The notes beneath the pieces were generated by a model, which did not search any database, was not told where the DNA came from, and saw only the letters and a program-made list of their open reading frames with translations. Positions 31,366 through 39,192 of a stretch of 39,811 bases of DNA are shown piece by piece. Each line of letters begins with the position of its first letter. Within the stretch, counting starts at the first letter, position 1. A program made the translations under genes and the position numbers. Origin of the DNA: Chitinophagaceae bacterium (lineage in GTDB: Bacteria; Bacteroidota; Bacteroidia; Chitinophagales; Chitinophagaceae); contig JAGODE010000008.1 in the NCBI GenBank assembly GCA_017998385.1, positions 1-39,811 of the forward strand. Direction: 5' to 3'.

Positions 31366-32112
31366 ATGAGAAAGATCCTGATCGGCATGCTTGCCGGACA
31401 GCTTTTGGCTGTTGTGTCTGTATATGGACAAAATGTAAATGTGCCACGCTACCAGTTGGGGTTCGGCCTGGGCGGTTTTGTATACATGGGCGACCTTACC
31501 CCCGGCTCCGCCGGGTCTTACAGAACTATGCGGCCGGCGGTGAATCTATACGGAGCCCGTCTTTTCTCCCGGTCATTTTCATTAAGAGCCAACCTGGCTA
31601 TCGGTTCACTGCGCGCAGATGAAGCTGTGTATGATCATCCCGAGTATCGGGCACGCCGTGCTTTTGCATTCAAAACCCCGCTGGCAGAGTTGTCTCTGTT
31701 GCCCGAGTGGAATATACTGGGTAAAAATTATGAAAGTAAAGGACTGGCGCCGTATGTTTTCGCAGGCGCGGGTGTCAGCTTTCTGTCGGTGAAACGGGAC
31801 TGGAGCAGGCTGGATGCTGCCTATTTCGGAGATGGATCGCCGGTAGTGACCGGACTGGAAGCAGATATGCAGCAAAAGCCGCCCGGGGCCAGACTGGTAA
31901 TTCCTCTTGGCCTGGGACTGCGTTATTATTTTTCTGATAAATGGGGTATACAGGCCGAAAGCAGTTATCGTATTACCGGCACCGATTATATCGATGGATT
32001 CAGCCAGTCTGTTAACCCCGCCAAAGATGACGCCTACCACTCTCACTTCATCAGCGTGATTTACCGCATCGGTAAAAAGGATATGCTCGATTGCCCGCCG
32101 GTGAGGTATTGA
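31366..32112 (+). CDS. Outer membrane beta-barrel protein (DUF6089-like)
   Basis: The 248-residue protein starts at ATG 31366 (MRKILIGMLAGQ), which gives a signal peptide ending VYGQ; a TTG start at 31327 would add 13 unneeded residues. It has alternating strands rich in aromatic residues and Gly (QLGFGLGGFVYMGDLTPG, then APYVFAGAGVSFL and LGLGLRYYFSDKWGIQAE), as in small outer-membrane barrels of the DUF6089/OmpW-like type. No enzymatic motif is visible. It is a single gene, with repeats on both sides. A family-C repeat begins at its stop codon. Confidence 0.75.
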   Translation: MRKILIGMLAGQLLAVVSVYGQNVNVPRYQLGFGLGGFVYMGDLTPGSAGSYRTMRPAVNLYGARLFSRSFSLRANLAIGSLRADEAVYDHPEYRARRAFAFKTPLAELSLLPEWNILGKNYESKGLAPYVFAGAGVSFLSVKRDWSRLDAAYFGDGSPVVTGLEADMQQKPPGARLVIPLGLGLRYYFSDKWGIQAESSYRITGTDYIDGFSQSVNPAKDDAYHSHFISVIYRIGKKDMLDCPPVRY

Positions 32113-32272
32113 AAAGTATAAAAGTATAAAGGTATAAAAGTTTAAAGGTGGAGGGGCTGAGGTAGAAGGTAGAAGGAAAAGACCGGGGGGCAGTTATACG
32201 CAATAAGTAGCTCTGTTTAAATTTAAGAATAGCGCCGTGCATACTTTTATACTTTTAAACCTTTATACTTTT
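32111..32272. repeat. Inverted family-C repeat, copy 2
   Basis: The left arm (32111-32148, AAAGTATAAA and TATAAAAG words) begins inside the stop codon of the barrel-protein gene. The right arm (32240-32272) is its imperfect reverse complement. About 90 bases of unique sequence separate them. The right arm ends about 86 bases before the start of the dioxygenase-like gene. Confidence 0.75.
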
Positions 32273-32358
32273 CTCTTCATCGGTACAAATCTCCTGTTCA
32301 TCCATGATAATTGCTCAATGACAGATACCGGTAGAAATTTGATTTAAACTATCGGGAT

Positions 32359-33111
32359 ATGGAAAGAAAACTTTTTTTACGAAAGGGTATGGCGGCGCTG
32401 GGTATAGCTTTTGTAGCTCCTCTGGCACTGGGCTGCCGTAAAAGCAATGATGAAAGCACTGATTCGGATGCTGAGAGTTCATCGGGATCGGGTAGCAGCA
32501 GTGGTATCTGTACGGCATCACCTACAGAAACCGAAGGGCCATTTCCAACCAAAACCCCATCGGGTCTGCAACGTACCGATATACGCGATGATCGTACCGG
32601 GGTGCCTTTGAGCATAGAAATCACTATTCGCAATCTCAACAACAGCTGTGCAGCACTGGCCGGCGCTATTGTAGATATCTGGCATTGTGATAAGGATGGG
32701 TATTACTCAGAATATGGCGGCACCGGAATGCAAAGCGTGAATTATACCGGCGTGCATTTTCTGCGCGGCCGCCAGGTGACGGATTCAAATGGTGTGGTAA
32801 AATTTACTTCCATTTTTCCGGGTTGGTACAGTGGACGGGCCACGCATATACACGTACATGTATACAATGCCAGTGGCACTTCTCTATTGGTAACACAGAT
32901 ATCTTTTCCCGAAGGCAGCAGCAGCGCAGTAGTAACCGTAAACAGTTCGGCCGGTACGGCATATGGGTATACCAAAGGAATGTCGGGCTACACGTACAAC
33001 GCCAGCGATAACATATTCAGCGATGATAGCGCCAATATTGAAATGGCAGCAATCTCGGGCAGCATCTCAGCCGGGTACGCGCTCACGCATAATATCCAGG
33101 TGAAAGGATGA
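32359..33111 (+). CDS. Intradiol-dioxygenase-like lipoprotein
   Basis: The 250-residue protein has a lipoprotein signal (about 1-26) with Cys26 in LALGC. Its early part has a KLFLRKG stretch like many Bacteroidota members that may use the Tat route. A Ser/Gly/Asp-rich linker (about 28-50) follows. The dioxygenase fold carries the non-heme Fe(III) ligand pattern of protocatechuate and catechol dioxygenases: Tyr115 or Tyr116 in DKDGYYSEY, Tyr157 in FPGWYSGR, and His163 and His165 in ATHIHVHV. The ligands are complete, so ring cleavage of a catechol-like compound at the cell envelope is plausible. The family includes uncharacterised lipoproteins, and the substrate is unknown. A perfect family-C inverted repeat starts at its stop codon. 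Confidence 0.87.
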   Translation: MERKLFLRKGMAALGIAFVAPLALGCRKSNDESTDSDAESSSGSGSSSGICTASPTETEGPFPTKTPSGLQRTDIRDDRTGVPLSIEITIRNLNNSCAALAGAIVDIWHCDKDGYYSEYGGTGMQSVNYTGVHFLRGRQVTDSNGVVKFTSIFPGWYSGRATHIHVHVYNASGTSLLVTQISFPEGSSSAVVTVNSSAGTAYGYTKGMSGYTYNASDNIFSDDSANIEMAAISGSISAGYALTHNIQVKG

Positions 33112-33185
33112 AAAGTTTAAAGGTTTAAAAGTATAAAAGAGGATACAGGCATAACACCTTTATACTTTTAAACCTTTAAACTTTT
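33111..33185. repeat. Perfect inverted family-C repeat, copy 3
   Basis: The arms 33111-33137 and 33159-33185 are perfect 27-base reverse complements with a 21-base loop. The left arm begins at the last base of the TGA stop codon of the dioxygenase-like gene. The stem is all A/T except for a few G-C pairs, so it is unlike a normal terminator stem, but it is long enough to be stable. Confidence 0.85.
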
Positions 33186-33213
33186 AACCGTCTTGCATCG
33201 AACGCTACTAACC

Positions 33214-33756
33214 ATGAAAGTGATCTCATTCGTTTATAAGAAATACATATCCGCCCAGAGCGAGGGTGCCTGGGAGAAAATGGTTTTTGCCGATAGCTAC
33301 CGGGAGTTCTGTATGCAGGGGCAGTTGTTTAGTAACGAAGGAAAGTGCCTGAGTTTTGCCCAAATGCAGGCGGCCCTGCCGCGAGCCTCGCAGCTGCATC
33401 ACCTGGTAAGCACGTCGGTAATAGGTTATTTGCGTCAGCTGCAGGGTGTGGTACCCGACCTGCGTGATAGTGTGGGGCAATTGTTTCTGTCTTTTGATCA
33501 ATATCGTTTTGAGATCATCGCCTCACACCTGCAACAGCAGTCGCAGCATCAGGTGGCAATTTCTTTCTATAGCCATCCCATGCGCTGGCACGATGCAATA
33601 GGCGAAAAGCTACTGTTGTCAAATGCGGATGCTGTAGTCGGAAATGGAGAGTATGAAACACATTTATTTACATTACCGGCACATACTGGTATTTATTTAT
33701 ATAAGAATGAAGGGGAAAATGATAGAGACACAGGCAAAGATATTTCTGGCCAGTGA
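33214..33756 (+). CDS. Unknown conserved-looking protein upstream of a pirin-like gene
   Basis: The 180-residue protein starts at ATG 33214 (MKVISFVYKKYISAQSEGAW); a TTG start at 33193 would add seven residues and overlap the repeat. There is no signal peptide or membrane segment. The composition is mixed, with a helical middle (FAQMQAALPRASQLHHLVST) and a strand-rich C-terminal part (QVAISFYSHPMRWHD, then HLFTLPAHTGIYLY). I do not recognise a family. It overlaps the next gene by 38 bases, so the two are probably translated together and may work together. Confidence 0.6.
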   Translation: MKVISFVYKKYISAQSEGAWEKMVFADSYREFCMQGQLFSNEGKCLSFAQMQAALPRASQLHHLVSTSVIGYLRQLQGVVPDLRDSVGQLFLSFDQYRFEIIASHLQQQSQHQVAISFYSHPMRWHDAIGEKLLLSNADAVVGNGEYETHLFTLPAHTGIYLYKNEGENDRDTGKDISGQ

Positions 33757-34426
33757 ACGTGGCCTTACAGAGTCGGATTGGTTCCGGACTTATAATATGT
33801 TCAATACGGGTTGTTATATCAGCCCTCATAAGGAGTCTTTTGGAAGTCTTTATATGCTCAATGAAGAAACGCTGGCACCAGGCCGCAGGCTAACCACTGA
33901 AGTAGACGAAGATGCTTACCTGCTGCTGGTGCCTGTGGTGGGCGGAGTGCAATGCAGTGGCACCGGACATCCTGCCAGGCAGGTAGAAGCAGGGGAGGTG
34001 TTGATATGGCCGGCAGAAAAAAATTCGATCCTGCGGATTCATAACCCTTATGACGAGTTGGTTCAGTTTATTCAGATTGGTATAAAGCCGGATAACGGGC
34101 CGCTGCAGAATAGGGTACAGCAATATCCGCCTGGCCTAATCAGCGATGAGATGAGCCGGATCGGGGAAAAAGAGGAAAGTAAGTGGCCGTTTGTAACAGG
34201 GCTGGGTAAATACAAAGGCCGGTCAGAAGATTCCTGCCGGCTGGCGCCGGATCGCAGCTTGTTTGTGTACGTCATTCAGGGCGCATTCGAAGTGCAGTCG
34301 CGCCTGCTGCATGCAGGCGATGGACTGGCCCTCTGGGACTGTACAGATGTGGAATGGGAAGCGCTTAGTAATGATGCAATAATCTTGCTGGTGGAACTTC
34401 AAAAGTTCAAAAGTTCAAAAGTTTAA
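33719..34426 (+). CDS. Pirin-like cupin protein
   Basis: The 235-residue protein starts best at ATG 33719 (MIETQAKIFLASERG), with GAAGGGG just upstream as a possible ribosome-binding site; earlier ATGs at 33644 and 33707 are possible but add a non-family extension. It has the pirin / YhaK-like bicupin pattern: TESDWFRTYNMFNTGCYISP near the start, a first cupin (TLAPGRRLTTEVDEDAYLLL, then GEVLIWPAEKNS) and a smaller second cupin (SLFVYVIQGAFEVQSRLL). Such proteins can be quercetinases or redox-linked regulators. The last residues KFKSSKV and the stop codon are encoded by a family-C repeat, which suggests that the repeat has replaced the original gene end. Confidence 0.8.
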   Translation: MIETQAKIFLASERGLTESDWFRTYNMFNTGCYISPHKESFGSLYMLNEETLAPGRRLTTEVDEDAYLLLVPVVGGVQCSGTGHPARQVEAGEVLIWPAEKNSILRIHNPYDELVQFIQIGIKPDNGPLQNRVQQYPPGLISDEMSRIGEKEESKWPFVTGLGKYKGRSEDSCRLAPDRSLFVYVIQGAFEVQSRLLHAGDGLALWDCTDVEWEALSNDAIILLVELQKFKSSKV

Positions 34427-34508
34427 AGGTATAAAGGTTTAAGGTGGTACTGAAAAGCAAGTCACTTATGTTACCTAGTCACTCACTTTTAAACCTTTAT
34501 ACCTTTAA
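34401..34508. repeat. Inverted family-C repeat, copy 4, overlapping a gene end
   Basis: The left part holds tandem AAAAGTTC words (34401-34420) and a core at 34423-34440. The core is perfectly reverse-complementary (18 bases) to 34491-34508. The left part encodes the C-terminus of the pirin-like protein. The right arm ends 8 bases from the stop of the convergent receptor gene. Confidence 0.75.
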
Positions 34509-34516
34509 CCCTTCGC

Positions 34517-36583
34517 TTACTTTTTCTTCTCCCACTGCACCGCTACGCCGCCATAAAAATTTCTGCGTGGTGCCGCATTGTAATAACGGCCGCCGGCGGC
34601 ATTGATATCATTGCCCAGGCTGTATTTTTCATCGAGGAGGTTATCTGCTCCGGCATAGAGGTTGAGGCGTATACCGTTTGACAGATTCTTACGCCAACCC
34701 AGTCGCCAGCCCAGCAGTTGATAAGCTTTTGCTGCTGCTGTATTGGCATCATTCAGATAAATACGTGAAGCCATATACCAGGTCATCTGGCTGTACCAGC
34801 CGCGAGTGGACTGTACATCTGCCAGAACAGAGAGCGTGCCAGCGGGCACAGAAGGTACTTTTTTGCCGGAAAAATCATCGGTGCCTTTTATAAAGCTGCC
34901 ATAACGGAAATGGCTGTACGTATAATCGGTCTGTATCAAAACATAGCGGATGGCATGCGATGAAGCAGGATTGTAGGTGTAATCGGCGTGCAACTCTACA
35001 CCTTTCTGACGCACATCACCGGCATTAATAAAATAATCGCCGCCCGAGAGATCGCGCCGCTGTACAAGGGCATTGTTTAATTTGAAATAAAAGCCAGTGG
35101 CTTCCAGTTGCAGTTTATGGTTAAACAGGCTATAGCGTGCAGTAAGTTCATAGTTCCATCCCTGCTCGGCCTCCAGGTCGGTGCTGATTACACCGGTAGA
35201 AGGTAATACCTCGGCAGTGGTGGGAGGTGAAAATCCTTTTGATACGCTGGCCAGCAAGTACAGATCAGTGCTCAGTTCGCGGAGGATGGCCAGGCGTGGT
35301 GTTAATTCGTTGCGGTAGTTGCGTTTTTGCAGTGTAATGGGGTATTCGCTCAGGCGGCGAATGGCTACCTGTGCACGGTTGAGGCTCAGTCCGGCGGTGA
35401 TCAGCCATTTTTCGCCCAGGTTTATATCGGCCTGGGTAAATGCAGTAAATAAGGTATTGCGGATATCATCGTTGGTTTGAATAGTATCGGGATTGCCATT
35501 GCGGTTATTGGCTACCTGTGTGTTGAAATAGCCTTGCTGAAATTCTGCACCGGCTACCCATTGCCAGCCATTTTTTTGCTGTTTCTGATCCAGTACAAAT
35601 AAGGTGCGTCCGCCCCATTGCGGCTCGCTGCGGCGCTCATAGTTGCGGATAGCTGAATTTTTTATCTGGGAAAAGGAGCCGAAAAGCGTTGTCTGATTGC
35701 GCCAGTGCTGGTTTATCTGGTAGCGGTTGGAAAAACCTGCTGTCAGATTTTTTTGTGAAATAGCCGCGTGCGCATCTACTGCACTGGGGAAGCCACCGCC
35801 GGCAGGCCGGGCGGCTTTGGGATTGGTATTGTATTCATTCAGGTTGAGGGCCCCCGGAGTTTGATAATACAGGTCTGTATAAAGGAGCGATGCGGTGAGT
35901 TCCTGTTTGTCGGAGCTTTTGATACGTGAACTCCAGCTTACATTGTCGCGGCGCATACGGGTCTGTACCCGGTAGCCATCGCTCTGGTTATGCGCGTAAG
36001 TGACCTGGCTGGCATGTTCGGCATCGCCAAAGCGGGCAGATGCCAGGATATTGTGCAGGCCATAGCTGCCTCCAATATATTCCAGGCTGGCGCCAGGCCG
36101 CCAGTTGTCAAAATTATTCATGAGGATAAGACCGCCGGTGCCAGCGCCATAAAGGCTGGAGGCGGGGCCTTTGAAGAGTTCAATACTGGAAAAATTATTC
36201 CAGGCAAACTGGTTGAAGTAAGTGTTGCCACCGGCATCGGTGATGGGTATATCGTTCCAGTAAGTTTTTATATTACGTACGCCAAAAGGGGATCTCAGCG
36301 AACTGCCGCGGATATTGATCCGGTAACTGCCCGGTGAGCGCTCTTCCATACGTACGCCGGCAATGGAGTTGAAACTGTTGACCAGTGAGAGTTTATTGTT
36401 GCGGTCGCTATTGTTGAACTGAATAATGCGGACCGGTGCAGTGGTTTTATTGGGAGTTCGGTATTGCTCAAATGCGCGAACAGTCACTGCATCGAGGGTT
36501 ACGAGACTGTCTTTTTCGGCTTGCTGAGCCAGCCCATTGAGGCAAAAAAATAAAGGGGTAAGCAGTGGTAAAATTTTCTTCAT
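34517..36583 (-). CDS. TonB-dependent outer membrane receptor
   Basis: The 688-residue protein is read from ATG 36583 (MKKILPLLTPLFFCLNGLAQ), which gives a clean signal peptide; the open frame extends 55 codons further but this part is not protein-like and covers the promoter of the divergent gene. It has a TonB-box-like segment VTLDAVTVRAF, a plug (LSLVNSFNSIAGVRMEER, then IELFKGPASSLYGAGTGGLI) and a 22-strand-type barrel ending with VAVQWEKKK. The plug resembles siderophore or metal-chelate receptors of the FecA/FhuA class. No regulator or synthesis genes are adjacent, so the ligand is unknown. Its 3' end faces the pirin-like gene across a family-C repeat. Confidence 0.9.
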   Translation of the reverse strand: MKKILPLLTPLFFCLNGLAQQAEKDSLVTLDAVTVRAFEQYRTPNKTTAPVRIIQFNNSDRNNKLSLVNSFNSIAGVRMEERSPGSYRINIRGSSLRSPFGVRNIKTYWNDIPITDAGGNTYFNQFAWNNFSSIELFKGPASSLYGAGTGGLILMNNFDNWRPGASLEYIGGSYGLHNILASARFGDAEHASQVTYAHNQSDGYRVQTRMRRDNVSWSSRIKSSDKQELTASLLYTDLYYQTPGALNLNEYNTNPKAARPAGGGFPSAVDAHAAISQKNLTAGFSNRYQINQHWRNQTTLFGSFSQIKNSAIRNYERRSEPQWGGRTLFVLDQKQQKNGWQWVAGAEFQQGYFNTQVANNRNGNPDTIQTNDDIRNTLFTAFTQADINLGEKWLITAGLSLNRAQVAIRRLSEYPITLQKRNYRNELTPRLAILRELSTDLYLLASVSKGFSPPTTAEVLPSTGVISTDLEAEQGWNYELTARYSLFNHKLQLEATGFYFKLNNALVQRRDLSGGDYFINAGDVRQKGVELHADYTYNPASSHAIRYVLIQTDYTYSHFRYGSFIKGTDDFSGKKVPSVPAGTLSVLADVQSTRGWYSQMTWYMASRIYLNDANTAAAKAYQLLGWRLGWRKNLSNGIRLNLYAGADNLLDEKYSLGNDINAAGGRYYNAAPRRNFYGGVAVQWEKKK

Positions 36584-36604
36584 AGTATTGGCTTGCCTGG
36601 CGAT

Positions 36605-36636
36605 ATGAAGGTAAAACGTTATTTCATTACCTTCAT
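36605..36636. promoter_or_regulatory. 10-bp inverted repeat in the divergent promoter region
   Basis: ATGAAGGTAA (36605-36614) and TTACCTTCAT (36627-36636) are perfect reverse complements with 12 bases between them. They fill most of the 56-base space between the receptor and permease starts and end 3 bases before the permease start codon. It is a candidate operator for one or both genes. Confidence 0.5.
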
Positions 36637-36639
36637 TGC

Positions 36640-37971
36640 ATGAGAAACAAAAATAAGCTCGGACTTTTTTCGTTGACGATGATTGTGATAGGCCTGGTGA
36701 TTGGAATGGGCATCTTCCGCACCTCCAAAGATGCCGCCCAGGCCGCACTCACGCCGGAGCTTTTTTTTGGTGCCTGGATCGTGGGCGGACTGGTCGCCTT
36801 CTGTGGCGCACTCACCTATGCCGAGATCGGAAGCCGCTACCCGGTGACGGGCGGATACTATAAAATATTTTCCTACGCTTATCACCCCTCCATTGCTTTC
36901 GCCATCAACTGTATCATTCTTATATCAAATGCCGCCAGCCTTTCGGGAGTGGCCCTCATAGGAAGTGAATATATCACTCCTATCATTCTGCCCGGAGCCA
37001 GCAGCTTTGTGCAATCACTGGTGGCGATGGCTGCAATTGTGTTGTTTTATGGTGTAAATCTGATGGGGCTGCGCATGAGTTCGCAAACACAGAATGTGCT
37101 TATGCTCATCAAGATTGCCATGCTGATCGTGTTGATTGCGGCATTGTTTTTTCCTGTATTATACAATACGGTGCCACAGCCGGTACCAGACCTGGATACG
37201 GTTAGTTTTGGCACCATTCTGCTCTCCTTTGGTGTGGCGCTTAAAGCCACCTCATTTACTTATGGCGGCTATCAGCAGACGATTAATTTTGGCGATGAGA
37301 TCGAACGGCCGCAGCGAAATATTCCCCGTGGCATTTTCATCGGCATCCTGGTTATTATATCCCTCTACATGACGGTAAGTTTTGCCTACTATAAAGTGAT
37401 TGGCTTTAATGAGCTGAAAGAGACCTCGGGTATAGCCGCGATTATTGCTGAAAAGATGTTTGGTCCCACCGGTAAATATATCTCTTCCATCCTGCTTTTT
37501 GTGGCGGTACTGGCTTATGTGAATGTACTGCTGCTCAGCAATCCCCGTGTTATGTATGCCATGAGCGAAGATGGGATTCTGCCCGCGGCATTCCGTAAAA
37601 AAGATGAGAAAAGAGATGTGCTGACTGTGAGTCTTACCGCCTTTGCAGCCATATGTATTGTAGTACTATTTTTTGCGGAGCAGTTTAACCAGATATTGAG
37701 TTTTACTATTTTCCTTGATTCGATTGGGATGGCCACTTCTGCAGCCACCATTTTTATCCTGCGCAAGCGTACCAAGCATCTCGATGGCACGGGCATTTAT
37801 ACTATGAAGTTGTATCCGGTAATGCCTGTTATTTTTATTATCGCTTATCTGTTTGTAGGAACGGTGATCGCTATTACTGATCCCATGTATGCGGTGATAG
37901 GAGTTTCCGTATTTGTAGCTTTTCTGCTTTTATATTTTGCGACACAATCATTCAGAAAGAAATCTGCTTAA
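36640..37971 (+). CDS. APC-family amino acid permease
   Basis: The 443-residue protein has about twelve transmembrane helices. The first helix carries the unwound-helix motif IGLVIGMGIFRTSKDAA, typical of the APC superfamily, and GAWIVGGLVAFCGALTYAEIG covers the second helix region. The length matches the LAT/CAT-like branch. It stops 3 bases before the next gene, a PLP enzyme of sulfur amino acid metabolism, so the substrate may be methionine, cysteine or cystathionine. That is inferred from position only. Confidence 0.92.
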   Translation: MRNKNKLGLFSLTMIVIGLVIGMGIFRTSKDAAQAALTPELFFGAWIVGGLVAFCGALTYAEIGSRYPVTGGYYKIFSYAYHPSIAFAINCIILISNAASLSGVALIGSEYITPIILPGASSFVQSLVAMAAIVLFYGVNLMGLRMSSQTQNVLMLIKIAMLIVLIAALFFPVLYNTVPQPVPDLDTVSFGTILLSFGVALKATSFTYGGYQQTINFGDEIERPQRNIPRGIFIGILVIISLYMTVSFAYYKVIGFNELKETSGIAAIIAEKMFGPTGKYISSILLFVAVLAYVNVLLLSNPRVMYAMSEDGILPAAFRKKDEKRDVLTVSLTAFAAICIVVLFFAEQFNQILSFTIFLDSIGMATSAATIFILRKRTKHLDGTGIYTMKLYPVMPVIFIIAYLFVGTVIAITDPMYAVIGVSVFVAFLLLYFATQSFRKKSA

Positions 37972-37974
37972 TTC

Positions 37975-39138
37975 ATGGATCTGTCTTATATACTTAATGA
38001 GCTGGGAGAAGAGCGGTCTCAGTATTTCAACGCAGTAGCGCCGCCCATTGTGCAGGCCAGTAATTTTGCCTTTAATACGGTAGATGAACTGGCCCGTGCC
38101 TTTGAAGATGAAATGGGTGGTTATCTGTATAGCCGCGGCCTTAACCCCACAGTGGATATTCTCCGCCGTAAGCTGGCTGCGCTTGACCAGGCCGAAGATT
38201 GCCTGGTCTTCAACAGCGGAGCAGCGGCCATTTTTGCCGGCGTACTGGCCAATGTAAAAGCCGGTGATCATATTGTGTCGGTAAAGAACCCCTATACCTG
38301 GGCGGCTAAAATGTTTGATGTGATCCTGCCGCGTTTTGGGGTGAGCACCACATATATTGATGGTTCGGCGCTCAGCAACTGGCAGGAGGCTACCCTTCCC
38401 AATACCAGTTTTTTCTATCTCGAATCACCCAACAGCTGGACATTCGCCCTGCAACCAGTAGAAGAAGTAGCCACATTTGCACGCAGCCGCGGTATTGTGA
38501 CCATGATCGACAACAGCTACTGCACACCGCTGTACCAGCCAGTGATACCAATGGGTATTGACCTGGCTATGCAGACCGCTACCAAATATATCAGCGGACA
38601 CAGCGATACGCTGGGAGGTGTGCTTAGCGGCACACATGCCATGATGAAAAAAATATTTGACAGCGAATACCTCAATATCGGCAGCGGCATTCAGCCATTC
38701 AATGCATGGTTGCTGATACGGGGACTGCGGACTTTGCCTGCACGCATGGAGCGGGTCTATCGCTCCACTCATCAGCTGGCGGCATTGCTGAAGCAGCAAC
38801 CTCAGGTGGAAAGGGTGATTTTTCCTTTTGATGAAAGTTTTCCGCAATATGAGCTGGCCCGCCGCCAGATGAAAGATGCCGGTGGACTGCTCACGCTGCA
38901 GCTGCGCGCCGGTAGCCGGGCTTCGATCGTCCGGTTCTGTGAAGCGTTGAAACATATTCTAATGGCGGTGAGCTGGGGCGGACATGAATCGCTGATCATT
39001 CCCAAGTGTGCGGGTATACCCGCATCGGATTTTGATGCGGCCAATCCAGAACACCAGTTTGTGCGGTTGTATGTAGGCCTGGAAGACCCGGATTACCTGG
39101 CGGCAGACCTGTTACAGGCCCTTAAACTGGTGCAGTAA
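37975..39138 (+). CDS. Cys/Met-metabolism PLP-dependent enzyme (gamma-lyase type)
   Basis: The 387-residue protein belongs to the fold-type-I PLP family of cystathionine gamma-synthase/lyase and methionine gamma-lyase. Lys204 in TATKYISGHSD is the predicted Schiff-base lysine, Asp179 in VTMIDNSY pairs with the ring nitrogen, YLYSRGLNPT carries the phosphate-binding Tyr-Arg of the neighbouring subunit, and FNSGAAAI is the Gly-rich phosphate loop (usually SSGMAAI). The active-site variations leave open whether it is a lyase or a synthase. It lies 3 bases after an amino acid permease and is surely in the same transcript. A short hairpin with a T-run follows its stop codon. Confidence 0.9.
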   Translation: MDLSYILNELGEERSQYFNAVAPPIVQASNFAFNTVDELARAFEDEMGGYLYSRGLNPTVDILRRKLAALDQAEDCLVFNSGAAAIFAGVLANVKAGDHIVSVKNPYTWAAKMFDVILPRFGVSTTYIDGSALSNWQEATLPNTSFFYLESPNSWTFALQPVEEVATFARSRGIVTMIDNSYCTPLYQPVIPMGIDLAMQTATKYISGHSDTLGGVLSGTHAMMKKIFDSEYLNIGSGIQPFNAWLLIRGLRTLPARMERVYRSTHQLAALLKQQPQVERVIFPFDESFPQYELARRQMKDAGGLLTLQLRAGSRASIVRFCEALKHILMAVSWGGHESLIIPKCAGIPASDFDAANPEHQFVRLYVGLEDPDYLAADLLQALKLVQ

Positions 39139-39156
39139 TTCCATTTGTCAAAAATC

Positions 39157-39187
39157 AGGGCGCTGGCAGCCCTTTTCTGTTATTTTT
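39157..39187 (+). terminator. Terminator after the PLP-enzyme gene
   Basis: AGGGC (39157-39161) pairs with GCCCT (39169-39173) around GCTGGCA. The stem is followed by TTTCTGTTATTTTT. It separates the permease-lyase unit from the TolC-like gene. Confidence 0.6.
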
Positions 39188-39192
39188 GTTAT

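Noticed and set aside
36584..36748. N-terminal extension of the TonB receptor
   Set aside because: The extension has no signal-peptide character and overlaps the divergent permease start. ATG 36583 gives a clean signal peptide.
39144..39188. A promoter for the TolC-like gene
   Set aside because: TATTTTTG matches the -7 box, but the nearest TTTG upstream is 33 bases away, the box overlaps the terminator tail, and it lies only 4 bases from the start codon.
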